From an uncultured Flavobacteriia bacterium (GTDB lineage Bacteria > Bacteroidota > Bacteroidia > Flavobacteriales_D > Crocinitomicaceae), in assembly GCA_903928365.1 (NCBI GenBank), contig CAIYQV010000392.1:1-13449 (forward strand): a stretch of 13,449 bases of DNA. Direction: 5' to 3'. Of this stretch, positions 6,866 through 13,449 are shown piece by piece (position 1 is the first letter of the stretch; every line of letters begins with the position of its first letter). The position numbers and the translations under genes are program-made. The notes under the pieces were generated by a model. That model was not told where the DNA came from, did no database searches, and was given only the letters and a program-made list of their open reading frames with translations.

Positions 6866-7600
6866 ATGGAACAGAAAGCGTGGTTTGAAACCTGGTTTGA
6901 TTCACCGTATTATCATTTGCTCTATCAGCATCGCAATGATGAGGAAGCCTCATTGTTTATTGGAAACCTGTTAAAGGAGCTTAATTTGCCACAAGGAGCA
7001 AAATTATTGGATCTGGCATGCGGCAAAGGTCGGCACTCACTGACACTTGCTTCTCATGGTTATGATGTAACTGGGGTTGATCTATCTCCGAACAGTATTG
7101 CTTCAGCAAAGGAATTCGAGCAAGATCATTTGCGCTTCAAGGTAGCTGACATGCGCGTTCCATTTGCTATTCGAACCTTTGATGCGATATTCAATCTATT
7201 TACAAGCTTTGGTTATTTCGATGATTTGAAGGACAATTCACGCGTAATTGCCGCAATGAGTGAAATGCTTACCGATCAGGGTGTGCTTGTGATTGACTTT
7301 ATGAATTCGGAGCGTGTCATTCATCAACTGGTAAAATCTGAAACAAAATCCATTGGAGAAATCACTTTCCATATTGAAAGAGCATACAATGGAAGCCATG
7401 TATTCAAACACATACGTTTTTCAGATAACGGTGAATCCTTCTACTTTACAGAACGAGTCCAGGCACTTATGCTGAGTGATTTCAAAGACTTACTTCAGTC
7501 AAATGGATTTGAGATTATTCGTACTTTTGGCGACTTCAATCTGAATACGTACGACTCACAAACGTCTGACAGGTTGATCTTAATAGCGAAACGTTCCTGA
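6866..7600 (+). CDS. Class I SAM-dependent methyltransferase
   Basis: The protein transfers a methyl group from S-adenosylmethionine to an unknown acceptor and is predicted to be cytoplasmic. The 244 residues have the Rossmann-like SAM fold: motif I LLDLACGKGRHS (47-58), the acidic residue at the end of strand beta-2 in GVDLSP (Asp72), ADMRVPF (95-101), and motif IV FDAIFNLFTSFGYF (105-118). The N-terminus WFDSPYYHLLYQHRN is typical of a subgroup common in Bacteroidota. I chose the ATG at 6866; an in-frame ATG at 6824 would add MNSFIPLKKKYLYT, which is not part of the family pattern and would overlap the promoter region of the divergent kinase gene. Its stop codon overlaps the start of the ZIP transporter gene by one base (TGATG), so the two are translationally coupled. 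The substrate cannot be told. Confidence 0.93.
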   Translation: MEQKAWFETWFDSPYYHLLYQHRNDEEASLFIGNLLKELNLPQGAKLLDLACGKGRHSLTLASHGYDVTGVDLSPNSIASAKEFEQDHLRFKVADMRVPFAIRTFDAIFNLFTSFGYFDDLKDNSRVIAAMSEMLTDQGVLVIDFMNSERVIHQLVKSETKSIGEITFHIERAYNGSHVFKHIRFSDNGESFYFTERVQALMLSDFKDLLQSNGFEIIRTFGDFNLNTYDSQTSDRLILIAKRS

Positions 7601-8334
7601 TGGACCCAATACTGGTATTTTCTTCTCTTATACTTTCGGTAGTTGCCGGTGGATTTTTCGTGTCTTACCTGCATAAATCGAACAAAGCGCAGATCATAAA
7701 AATACTTCTTGCCTTCAGTGGCGGATTTCTACTTTCCATCGCCTTTAATCATTTCATTCCTGAGCTCTATGAAGATGGAAATGATTCGATCGGAATGTAC
7801 ATCTTGTTAGGATTCTTAGTGCAGCTTTTACTCGAGTTCTTTTCCGGTGGAATTGAGCATGGTCACGTACATGTGCATGAAGGACAAAAAATGCCGTGGG
7901 GTTTATTTATCTCTCTTTCGGTGCACTCTGTTTTGGAAGGCATTCCATTAGGAAATGAATTGAATCACACCTTGATCTCATCAGAATTGCACCACGAGCA
8001 CGGAAATTCATTACTGATGGGAATCCTATTTCATCAAATGCCTGTTTCCATTGCCTTAATGACATTGTTAGTTCACACTAAATTAAAAACGCGTGAAGCT
8101 TGGTTCATTTTGATGCTTTTTGGTATCATGACACCAATGGGCGTTGTGATTGGCATCTTTGATCTACCGATCCTATCATTCCTTGATCCACATGTCATTC
8201 TGGCCATTGTGGTAGGGATGTTTCTTCATATTTCTACTACGATCATCTTTGAGACTTCCGAAAATCACCGGGTAAATCTCCTCAAACTCGGAGCAGTCAT
8301 ACTTGGGCTTGTTTTGGCGCTGATTATGAATTAG
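7600..8334 (+). CDS. ZIP-family divalent metal transporter
   Basis: This is a predicted inner-membrane importer of Zn2+ or a related divalent metal. The 244 residues show about seven to eight hydrophobic segments. A His-rich loop (EHGHVHVHE, 86-94) lies between the third and fourth segments, and a second His cluster (HHEHG, 131-135) precedes the fifth. The fourth segment holds HSVLEG (109-114), equivalent to the HNxxEG metal-site motif. The fifth holds HQMPVS (145-150), where transporters of known structure such as BbZIP have QDIPEG. The Glu and Asp ligands of the fifth segment are thus replaced by Val149 and Gln146, and the Asn of the fourth by Ser110. The start overlaps the methyltransferase stop, and the stop overlaps that of the convergent sugar transferase (TTAG, 8331-8334). 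The ZIP call is sound; the metal is not determined. Confidence 0.88.
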   Translation: MDPILVFSSLILSVVAGGFFVSYLHKSNKAQIIKILLAFSGGFLLSIAFNHFIPELYEDGNDSIGMYILLGFLVQLLLEFFSGGIEHGHVHVHEGQKMPWGLFISLSVHSVLEGIPLGNELNHTLISSELHHEHGNSLLMGILFHQMPVSIALMTLLVHTKLKTREAWFILMLFGIMTPMGVVIGIFDLPILSFLDPHVILAIVVGMFLHISTTIIFETSENHRVNLLKLGAVILGLVLALIMN

Positions 8335-8918
8335 CGGACCATCCTTATAAAGGTGCGCCACATAATAAGCAGATCTTGAGCAATACCTGGATTTTTCAAG
8401 TATTTCCTATTTAGCTCGATCTTCGCAGGCATGATTTCCTCGATGTACGTTTTCCTTGGATCCTCTGCCCTACCTAACAATTCGTTTTCTTTAAAATACT
8501 CCAGCGAAGCATAGTCCGTAATCCCCGGTTTCACAGATAGAATCTTCTGCTGTTCGGGAGTGTACAGGTCTACAAATTCCTTTACTTCAGGTCGCGGACC
8601 AACAACACTCATTTCTCCCTTCAATACATTGATGAACTGTGGAAACTCATCTAACTTGTACTTTCTGATAAAATAACCGGATCGCGTAATACGGGGATCT
8701 CGCATACCAACAGTCAGCTTACCAGATTTATCGGCATCAGGACGCATGGACCTGAATTTAAGCATATTGAAGGGGGCACCATGCTTACCTATTCGTTGCT
8801 GTCTATAAAAAACACCACCTCTTGATTCAATGAGTATCCAAGCAGAAATAATAAGTCCTATCGGTAAAAAAAGAACCAATATGAGAATGCTAACTATGAT
8901 GTCGAACAGACGTTTCAA
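8331..8918 (-). CDS. Short (PglC-like) phosphoglycosyl transferase, initiating sugar transferase
   Basis: This monotopic enzyme starts glycan assembly by moving a sugar 1-phosphate from a UDP-sugar to undecaprenyl phosphate at the cytoplasmic face of the inner membrane. The 195 residues are the minimal catalytic form, like PglC, without the extra membrane helices of WbaP or WcaJ. They comprise a single N-terminal re-entrant hydrophobic segment (5-30) with Pro19, then YRQQRIGKHGAPFNMLKFRSM, the catalytic Asp90-Glu91 in YKLDEFPQ, and the signature MSVVGPRPE. The start codon is TTG at 8918-8916, overlapping the TGA of the aminotransferase. An in-frame TAA lies just upstream, so no ATG start is possible, and the next Met is inside the domain. 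This TTGA overlap implies translational coupling. It is the last gene of the polysaccharide operon. The pairing with a DegT-type aminotransferase suggests a diacetamido- or amino-sugar donor. Confidence 0.95.
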   Translation of the reverse strand: MKRLFDIIVSILILVLFLPIGLIISAWILIESRGGVFYRQQRIGKHGAPFNMLKFRSMRPDADKSGKLTVGMRDPRITRSGYFIRKYKLDEFPQFINVLKGEMSVVGPRPEVKEFVDLYTPEQQKILSVKPGITDYASLEYFKENELLGRAEDPRKTYIEEIMPAKIELNRKYLKNPGIAQDLLIMWRTFIRMVR

Positions 8919-10126
8919 TAAAGCACCTTTTTAACCGCATTTGTCACTGCCAAAACAACCATGGCAACTTGCTCATCCGTTAGATTGAAGTATACAGGTA
9001 AAGAAATCTCATTGTGGTACTTATTCCACGTTTCAGGATAATCTTCGATGTTGTATCCCCGTTTTTTATACGCTGTCAATGTTGGAAGTGGGAGGAAATG
9101 TACATTGACGGAAACATCCTGTTCAAAGATCTCCTGCATGATCGCATCCCTTTGTTGCTCGGAAACATCCTTAATACGCAGTTGATACAAATGGTAGCTG
9201 CTTACCTTGGAACCCGTTGTATGCAATGGGGTAATTGCCCATGCTTCAGCCCCAAATGCTTCATCGTATTGGCTGAATATCTCTTTGCGACGATCGAGGT
9301 TTTCCTGATAACGCTCCAACTCGATCAATCCAATAGCCGCTTGAAGATCGGTCATATTGCATTTAAATCCGGGTTCCTCCACATCATAACGCCAGTTCCC
9401 TTTTTGGGTTTTTGCCAGTGCATCCTTGTTTTGTCCATGCAGGATAAGCGTACAAAACTCCTTATAAATGGCCTCGTGATCGAATGAGTCAGGCAGATTG
9501 AAAGACAATGCTCCACCTTCCGCCGTAGTAAGATTCTTAACCGCATGAAATGAAAAAGAGGATACATCGGTCAATGAACCTGTTCGATTGCCATTCATGA
9601 TCGCTCCAAAACTATGGGCGGCATCCGAAATCACCAGAATACGGCCCAACTTCGTTTGATTTTCTCCTTTAGGTTGGAAGTGAGCGACAAATTGTTCTTC
9701 CCTGACCAAGTCATTCAACAGATCATAATCACAAGGAAATCCGGCAAGATCAACCGCAATGATAGCTTTGGTACGCGGAGTTATTGCTTTTCGGACTGCA
9801 TCGACAGAAATATTAAAATCCTCTGGATTAATATCAACCATCACCGGTTTAGCACCAGAATGAACAATCACGTTGGCACTCGCGCAGTAAGTGTAAGCTG
9901 GCAAAATGACCTCATCACCTTCACCAATACCCCACCAATTCAAAAACACCTGCATTCCCATGGTCCAGGAATTCACGGCTACCGTAGTTTTACAACCACA
10001 ATATTCCGTAATCTTCTTTTCAAAAAGCTTCGTTCTAGGACCTGTAGTAATCCAACCACTTTGGAGTGCAGCAGTCACTTCATCAATCACTTTCTGGTCT
10101 ATACGAGGGGGTGAAAATGGAATCAT
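8915..10126 (-). CDS. DegT/DnrJ/EryC1/StrS-family sugar aminotransferase
   Basis: This PLP-dependent enzyme is predicted to transfer an amino group, usually from glutamate, to a nucleotide-linked keto-sugar, making the amino-sugar used by the following sugar transferase. The 403 residues fit the family. They show the N-terminal PFSPPRI segment, GWITTGP (24-30), the cofactor-contacting SDAAHSFGA (167-175, with Asp168 for the pyridine nitrogen), and the Schiff-base Lys197 in SFHAVKNLTTAEGG. Later come GFKCNMTDLQAAIG, typical of the family, and HFLPLP near the C-terminus. The usual NSGTAAL near residue 52 is NSWTMGM here, a modest deviation. A short stretch (145-160) lengthens the loop before the cofactor strand. 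The gene lies 37 bases after the WbuB-like glycosyltransferase gene and overlaps the next gene. A matching dehydratase and acetyltransferase (PglF/PglD type) are not in the window. Confidence 0.95.
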   Translation of the reverse strand: MIPFSPPRIDQKVIDEVTAALQSGWITTGPRTKLFEKKITEYCGCKTTVAVNSWTMGMQVFLNWWGIGEGDEVILPAYTYCASANVIVHSGAKPVMVDINPEDFNISVDAVRKAITPRTKAIIAVDLAGFPCDYDLLNDLVREEQFVAHFQPKGENQTKLGRILVISDAAHSFGAIMNGNRTGSLTDVSSFSFHAVKNLTTAEGGALSFNLPDSFDHEAIYKEFCTLILHGQNKDALAKTQKGNWRYDVEEPGFKCNMTDLQAAIGLIELERYQENLDRRKEIFSQYDEAFGAEAWAITPLHTTGSKVSSYHLYQLRIKDVSEQQRDAIMQEIFEQDVSVNVHFLPLPTLTAYKKRGYNIEDYPETWNKYHNEISLPVYFNLTDEQVAMVVLAVTNAVKKVLY

Positions 10127-10163
10127 AGGATTCGGGATTATTAATTCTGGATAAGTGGTAAAG

Positions 10164-11384
10164 TTAGTGCTTTTGAAGTTCTTCTATGAAGTCCGTGGCA
10201 ATCTTGTCGCGGTTAAAATGCCTCGAAACATAGTTTCTTCCATTTCGTCCCTTCTCCCTGATCATCGATGGGTCAGATGCCAACAAGATCATTTTTTGAG
10301 CAAGATCATTTTCGTTTTCCGGTTCGAAGAAGACACCCGCGTCCGCGCGATCGATGAAATGCATTCTGGCTTCTCCATCAACACCTAATAACAATGCTTT
10401 TTCCATAGCGAGTGCTTCGAAGATCTTGGATGGGATAGCTCCCGTAAATAATTCCAGTTTCCTAAGAGGGACCAAGGCCACATCCACACTTTTTAAAATT
10501 TCAGGCATTTCTGATTTTGGGACGGGTGGATGAAAATGAACATTCGTTGCCCCCAATTCTTTTTTGAGCTGTTGAAGTATCTCCTTTTCCGGACCGGCCC
10601 CTTGTAGTATCAGTTGAATTTCAGGATGTGAACGAACTAATTGAGCAGCGTGTATCAACGTTTGAAGCCCTTGGGCATGTCCAAGAATACCACCATAAAA
10701 GAATAATATATCGTCTTTCTTGAACCCATTTCTCACTCTAAATTCATTCTCCGAATAAAGAGCCGGATCGTAGAACTTCACATCCACACCGTTTGGCAAC
10801 CAATACACTTTTTTATCCGGAAATCGTTTAGAAATATCCTCGACAATCCCCATCGTCTGACCCGTAATAAGACTTGCTCTCCGGTAACATTTCTGCTCTA
10901 ATCGATAAGCCAAACCTAACAGCTGTTTATTGGTCACGATCCCTAGTTTTTCAGCAGATTCAGGCCAAAGATCAGAAACATTAAAAATGAGCTTCGCTTT
11001 TAATTTTCGACTCAGTGCCATCGCCGAATACCCGAGAAACAAGGGCGGAGATTCCACCATTAAAAAATCATAGGAACTGAGTTTTCGTCCCCTTCGCCAG
11101 GAGGTCCAAACAAAACTGAAATAGTTCAGAAGTCGAGGAATAACACTTTTGGATTTTGAGACATAGATTCCCGCACGGTAAACTTTCACTCCATCAATGA
11201 ATTCCTCTCTGATCTTCCCTGATTTATAGGCATCAAACACTTCCATTTTTGGATAATTCGGCATGGCAGTTAATACCTCCACTTCCATCCCCGAAGCTTT
11301 CAATCGAACAGCCAACTCATGCAATCTGTTTTGAGGCGCTCCAATTTCGGGAGGATAATATTGGGTAAGGATCAATAATCTCAT
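10164..11384 (-). CDS. GT4 glycosyltransferase, WbuB-like
   Basis: This is a predicted cytoplasmic retaining glycosyltransferase that adds a sugar from a nucleotide donor to the lipid-linked glycan. The 406 residues have a GT-B fold. The N-terminal acceptor domain begins TQYYPPEIGAPQNRLHELA (8-26), a signature of the WbuB-like branch of family GT4. It continues through ESPPLFLGY and FNVSDLWPESAEKLG. The donor domain starts near WLPNGVD and FFYGGILGHAQGLQ, and has PSKIFEALAMEKALL with Glu323 as the conserved acidic residue, followed by GVFFEPEN. Escherichia coli WbuB is an N-acetylfucosaminyl transferase, which fits an amino-sugar glycan, but the donor here is not proven. One base separates it from the upstream ligase-like gene (TAG at 11388-11386, ATG at 11384), so coupling is expected. 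Length and motifs are normal. Confidence 0.93.
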   Translation of the reverse strand: MRLLILTQYYPPEIGAPQNRLHELAVRLKASGMEVEVLTAMPNYPKMEVFDAYKSGKIREEFIDGVKVYRAGIYVSKSKSVIPRLLNYFSFVWTSWRRGRKLSSYDFLMVESPPLFLGYSAMALSRKLKAKLIFNVSDLWPESAEKLGIVTNKQLLGLAYRLEQKCYRRASLITGQTMGIVEDISKRFPDKKVYWLPNGVDVKFYDPALYSENEFRVRNGFKKDDILFFYGGILGHAQGLQTLIHAAQLVRSHPEIQLILQGAGPEKEILQQLKKELGATNVHFHPPVPKSEMPEILKSVDVALVPLRKLELFTGAIPSKIFEALAMEKALLLGVDGEARMHFIDRADAGVFFEPENENDLAQKMILLASDPSMIREKGRNGRNYVSRHFNRDKIATDFIEELQKH

Positions 11385-11385
11385 A

Positions 11386-12606
11386 CTACGCTTCTCTGTT
11401 TCTAAATTTCCAATCCGTAATCAAGGTATTGAGCAAAAAGGAAAAGAAAATGATACCCACCTGTCGTTCCAGATAGGATTCGAATAAACAAGTGATGAAT
11501 GTAAGGATCAAAAAAGCATTCAACACGAGATCCTCCTTCGTTCTTATTTTTTTCCAGGCAAATACGAAAATAATGAATAAGAGAACGATCCCTGTATAAC
11601 CAAGTGCCACGCCTGTTTGAAGAAACTGGTCATGGGAATTCAGTTCCTTTTCAGCAAACAGATCGTAACCATGCGAACGGTAAACCCTGAACAATTCATC
11701 CTTGACGTCACCCGTTCCAACTCCCGTAGGGACTGAGGAGATGAGTTCACTACTGAATTTCCAGACAATAATTCGAACGGTATTCGATTCGTTCCAACGT
11801 TTATGCGTCTGAACAAATTTTTCAGGATCTCTGAAATATTCTTGAACGGTATCTGTTGTTTTTGTAAGATCGCTCATAACCGCCGGTACTCTTTGTATCG
11901 CAAAATAACCTATGATCATCAATACGGGCAAGATCGCCAGCAACACCCATCTACGGCGAGAAATGATCCACCATAAAGCAGCGACAGACAACAATACTCC
12001 AATTGCAATGAGCGTACTCAATGATCGCATGTAGTAAATAGCCAGAAGGATGAATAAAGTGAAGAAGATTTTTACCAACCGATTATTTTTGAATGGCATA
12101 TTGCGCTCATACACCAATAGAGCGGCAAATACATACATGAGTGACAAGTACGTCGCATGCATATTAAATCCAAACTGATCATTCCGAAAACAGATCTCAC
12201 CCCCGTTCCATTTGCACCAACATGCTCTTCCGAATGAAATAACCATCGAAACCGCAACACCAAGAATAATCCCATCCTTCACCATGCGTGTAAACTCGGA
12301 TTTCCAGTTGTTGTATGACAGAATGAAGATTAACGGAAAAATCAGAAACGATAATTTGGACTCTACATCTCTTCTTCCATAATCCAGGTTATCCGAAAAC
12401 ATAAGCCATAAAGCGTAGACGATGAAAAGCGAAACCAAAGAATACAAGGAAATATCTTTCCGTGAAAAGGATGGTTTTGTCCAAAATGGAATGGATGAGA
12501 TAAATGTCAACAAGATAAAAGGGACGATCAATTGATCGCGAACGACCAAAACGAGACCAACGGAAAGCAAACTCCAGGGAAATATTTTCATTAATACACC
12601 TCTCAT
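11386..12606 (-). CDS. O-antigen ligase / Wzy-type polymerase-like membrane protein
   Basis: This polytopic inner-membrane protein of 406 residues has about ten hydrophobic segments. A large loop outside the membrane (roughly 220-325) carries FRDPEKF, WNESNTVRIIVW, SVPTGVGTGDV and finally NSHDQFLQTGVALGYTG (323-339). The last motif (the H-x-x-F-L-x-x-x-x-x-x-G pattern) is typical of the O-antigen ligase/Wzy superfamily (PF04932), in which the loop His and Arg residues act in transferring undecaprenyl-linked glycan to lipid A, to a protein, or to another glycan chain. Ligase and polymerase cannot be separated by sequence alone. The ATG at 12606 overlaps the stop of the upstream glycosyltransferase (ATGA), supporting this start; Met6 is an alternative. 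A single base separates it from the next gene. Confidence 0.88.
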   Translation of the reverse strand: MRGVLMKIFPWSLLSVGLVLVVRDQLIVPFILLTFISSIPFWTKPSFSRKDISLYSLVSLFIVYALWLMFSDNLDYGRRDVESKLSFLIFPLIFILSYNNWKSEFTRMVKDGIILGVAVSMVISFGRACWCKWNGGEICFRNDQFGFNMHATYLSLMYVFAALLVYERNMPFKNNRLVKIFFTLFILLAIYYMRSLSTLIAIGVLLSVAALWWIISRRRWVLLAILPVLMIIGYFAIQRVPAVMSDLTKTTDTVQEYFRDPEKFVQTHKRWNESNTVRIIVWKFSSELISSVPTGVGTGDVKDELFRVYRSHGYDLFAEKELNSHDQFLQTGVALGYTGIVLLFIIFVFAWKKIRTKEDLVLNAFLILTFITCLFESYLERQVGIIFFSFLLNTLITDWKFRNREA

Positions 12607-13449
12607 CCTCTTTCCATTAATTCCCGGTAAACTTCTATTTGTTGAGTGAGGTTTACCTGAAAATCATACTTTTCAAGAACCCATGAACGTCCGTTGGCAC
12701 CCATTTTCTTCCTTAAACTCTCATTTTCGGCTAATTCCTTCATGCGCTGCAGAATCAAACCCTGGTCATTTCCTCCAACGAGAAAGCCAGTTGACCCGTC
12801 CGAAACCACCTCTTTTAGTCCCCCTACATTCGATGCAATTACTGGCAACTCCATGCTTGATGCCTCCAAAATGGCCACCCCAAAGCTTTCGCTACGGGAT
12901 AGTGCCATAAAAACATCCAAGTGCTCATAGGCATCGATTAATTCTTTACCAGAAACAAATCCTCGGAATTTCACTTTTGAGCTGACACCCAAATGCTCCG
13001 CTAATTCGCGCAACTTCCTTTCCCGGCTTCCCGAACCATAGATCCACAATTCGGCATTTTGAGTAGTTGATTTAGCATATTCACTAAAAACCAAGATCAA
13101 CCGATCGATACCATATACATCCTCGAGGGCTTTTACTGTTCCAAAAACAAGTAACTCATTAGTTGCAGAAGTATGTTTCTGAAATCTAATAACATCAATA
13201 CCAAACGGGATGACACGAACCAACTTAGACGTGTACTGAGCCGTTTCCCGAGCCATGTCTGCACTTGTTGAGCAGATTTCGTCTGCCTTCTTAAGCACAT
13301 ATTTTAAAAGCCATTTCTTGATCAAGCCTTCCCTAGGAAAGGAATACACATCTGTTCCCCAAACCGAAACCATAAATCGCTTGAATCCCGAAAGGGCTCC
13401 CATCAAACCATAACTCGAAGCATAATGCGCATGCAGAATATCAGGATCG
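12603..13449 (-). CDS. GT4 glycosyltransferase, truncated by the window edge
   Basis: This gene runs off the right edge: the reading frame stays open through 13448 and encodes DPDILHAHYASSYGLMGALS, which matches the conserved N-terminal region of family GT4. The in-frame TTG (13406) and ATG (13403) are therefore internal, not starts. Visible motifs are VWGTDVYSFP (acceptor domain), VIPFGIDVIRF (linker to the donor domain), VFGTVKALEDVYG, LWIYGSGSRERKL, VKFRGFV, and the donor-site SRSESFGVAILEA with the E-x7-E pair, followed by PVIASNVGGLKEVVSDGSTGFLV. The protein is predicted to be a retaining, cytoplasmic or membrane-associated enzyme adding a sugar in surface-glycan synthesis. It overlaps the ligase-like gene by four bases (ATGA). 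At least 281 residues are present; probably about 80-100 are missing at the N-terminus. The donor sugar is unknown. Confidence 0.93.
   Translation of the reverse strand, partial: DPDILHAHYASSYGLMGALSGFKRFMVSVWGTDVYSFPREGLIKKWLLKYVLKKADEICSTSADMARETAQYTSKLVRVIPFGIDVIRFQKHTSATNELLVFGTVKALEDVYGIDRLILVFSEYAKSTTQNAELWIYGSGSRERKLRELAEHLGVSSKVKFRGFVSGKELIDAYEHLDVFMALSRSESFGVAILEASSMELPVIASNVGGLKEVVSDGSTGFLVGGNDQGLILQRMKELAENESLRKKMGANGRSWVLEKYDFQVNLTQQIEVYRELMERG

Noticed and set aside
7846..7887. His-rich stretch considered as a separate metal-binding peptide or repeat
   Set aside because: It is in frame within the ZIP transporter, where a His-rich loop between the third and fourth membrane segments is a usual family feature.
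9014..9487. 157-codon open frame on the + strand inside the aminotransferase gene
   Set aside because: It is antisense to a well-supported PLP aminotransferase gene and its translation has no recognisable domain.
1..13449. Search for CRISPR arrays, tRNA or rRNA genes, insertion sequences, toxin-antitoxin pairs or defence genes
   Set aside because: I saw no repeated spacer pattern, no tRNA-like cloverleaf, no transposase motifs and no terminal inverted repeats; nearly all bases are taken up by ordinary coding sequences.

Overview
The window looks like chromosomal DNA from a member of the Bacteroidota, most likely a Flavobacteriales-type marine or environmental bacterium. This rests on a type IX secretion (T9SS) C-terminal sorting domain, a family S46 dipeptidyl-peptidase, several TAnnTTTG promoter boxes of the Bacteroidota sigma-factor type, few Shine-Dalgarno sites and a moderate-to-low GC content. 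Lineage is inferred from gene content, not from a marker gene. I found no RNA genes, insertion sequences, CRISPR arrays, phage genes or attachment sites, and no gene-free stretch longer than about 110 bases.

Left part (1-5230): the 3' end of a secreted beta-propeller-type protein with a T9SS sorting tail and a strong intrinsic terminator; a monocistronic dihydrolipoyl dehydrogenase (lpdA); a bidirectional terminator shared with the convergent gene for an S46 exopeptidase, whose specificity residue is the Arg of the Asp/Glu-specific DPP11 type; and, divergent from it, an unrecognised membrane protein.

Middle part (5231-8334): a leftward operon encodes a SiaB-like (DUF6272) kinase, a SiaC-like (DUF1987) phosphoprotein with the phosphoacceptor Thr at residue 68, and CoaE (dephospho-CoA kinase). 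Rightward from the same intergenic region run a SAM-dependent methyltransferase and a ZIP-family metal transporter whose second metal site seems degraded.

Right part (8331-13449, all leftward): a tightly packed surface-polysaccharide operon, transcribed from beyond the right edge. Its order is GT4 glycosyltransferase (cut by the edge), O-antigen ligase/polymerase-like membrane protein, WbuB-like GT4 glycosyltransferase, DegT/DnrJ/EryC1/StrS aminotransferase, and a short PglC-like phosphoglycosyl transferase that starts at a TTG codon. Together they would make a nucleotide-amino-sugar, load the first sugar phosphate onto undecaprenyl phosphate, extend it, and polymerise or ligate the glycan. 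The flippase and the other nucleotide-sugar enzymes must lie elsewhere.

The most interesting item is the SiaB/SiaC partner-switch pair next to coaE. No SiaA phosphatase or SiaD diguanylate cyclase lies within the window, so its output is open.
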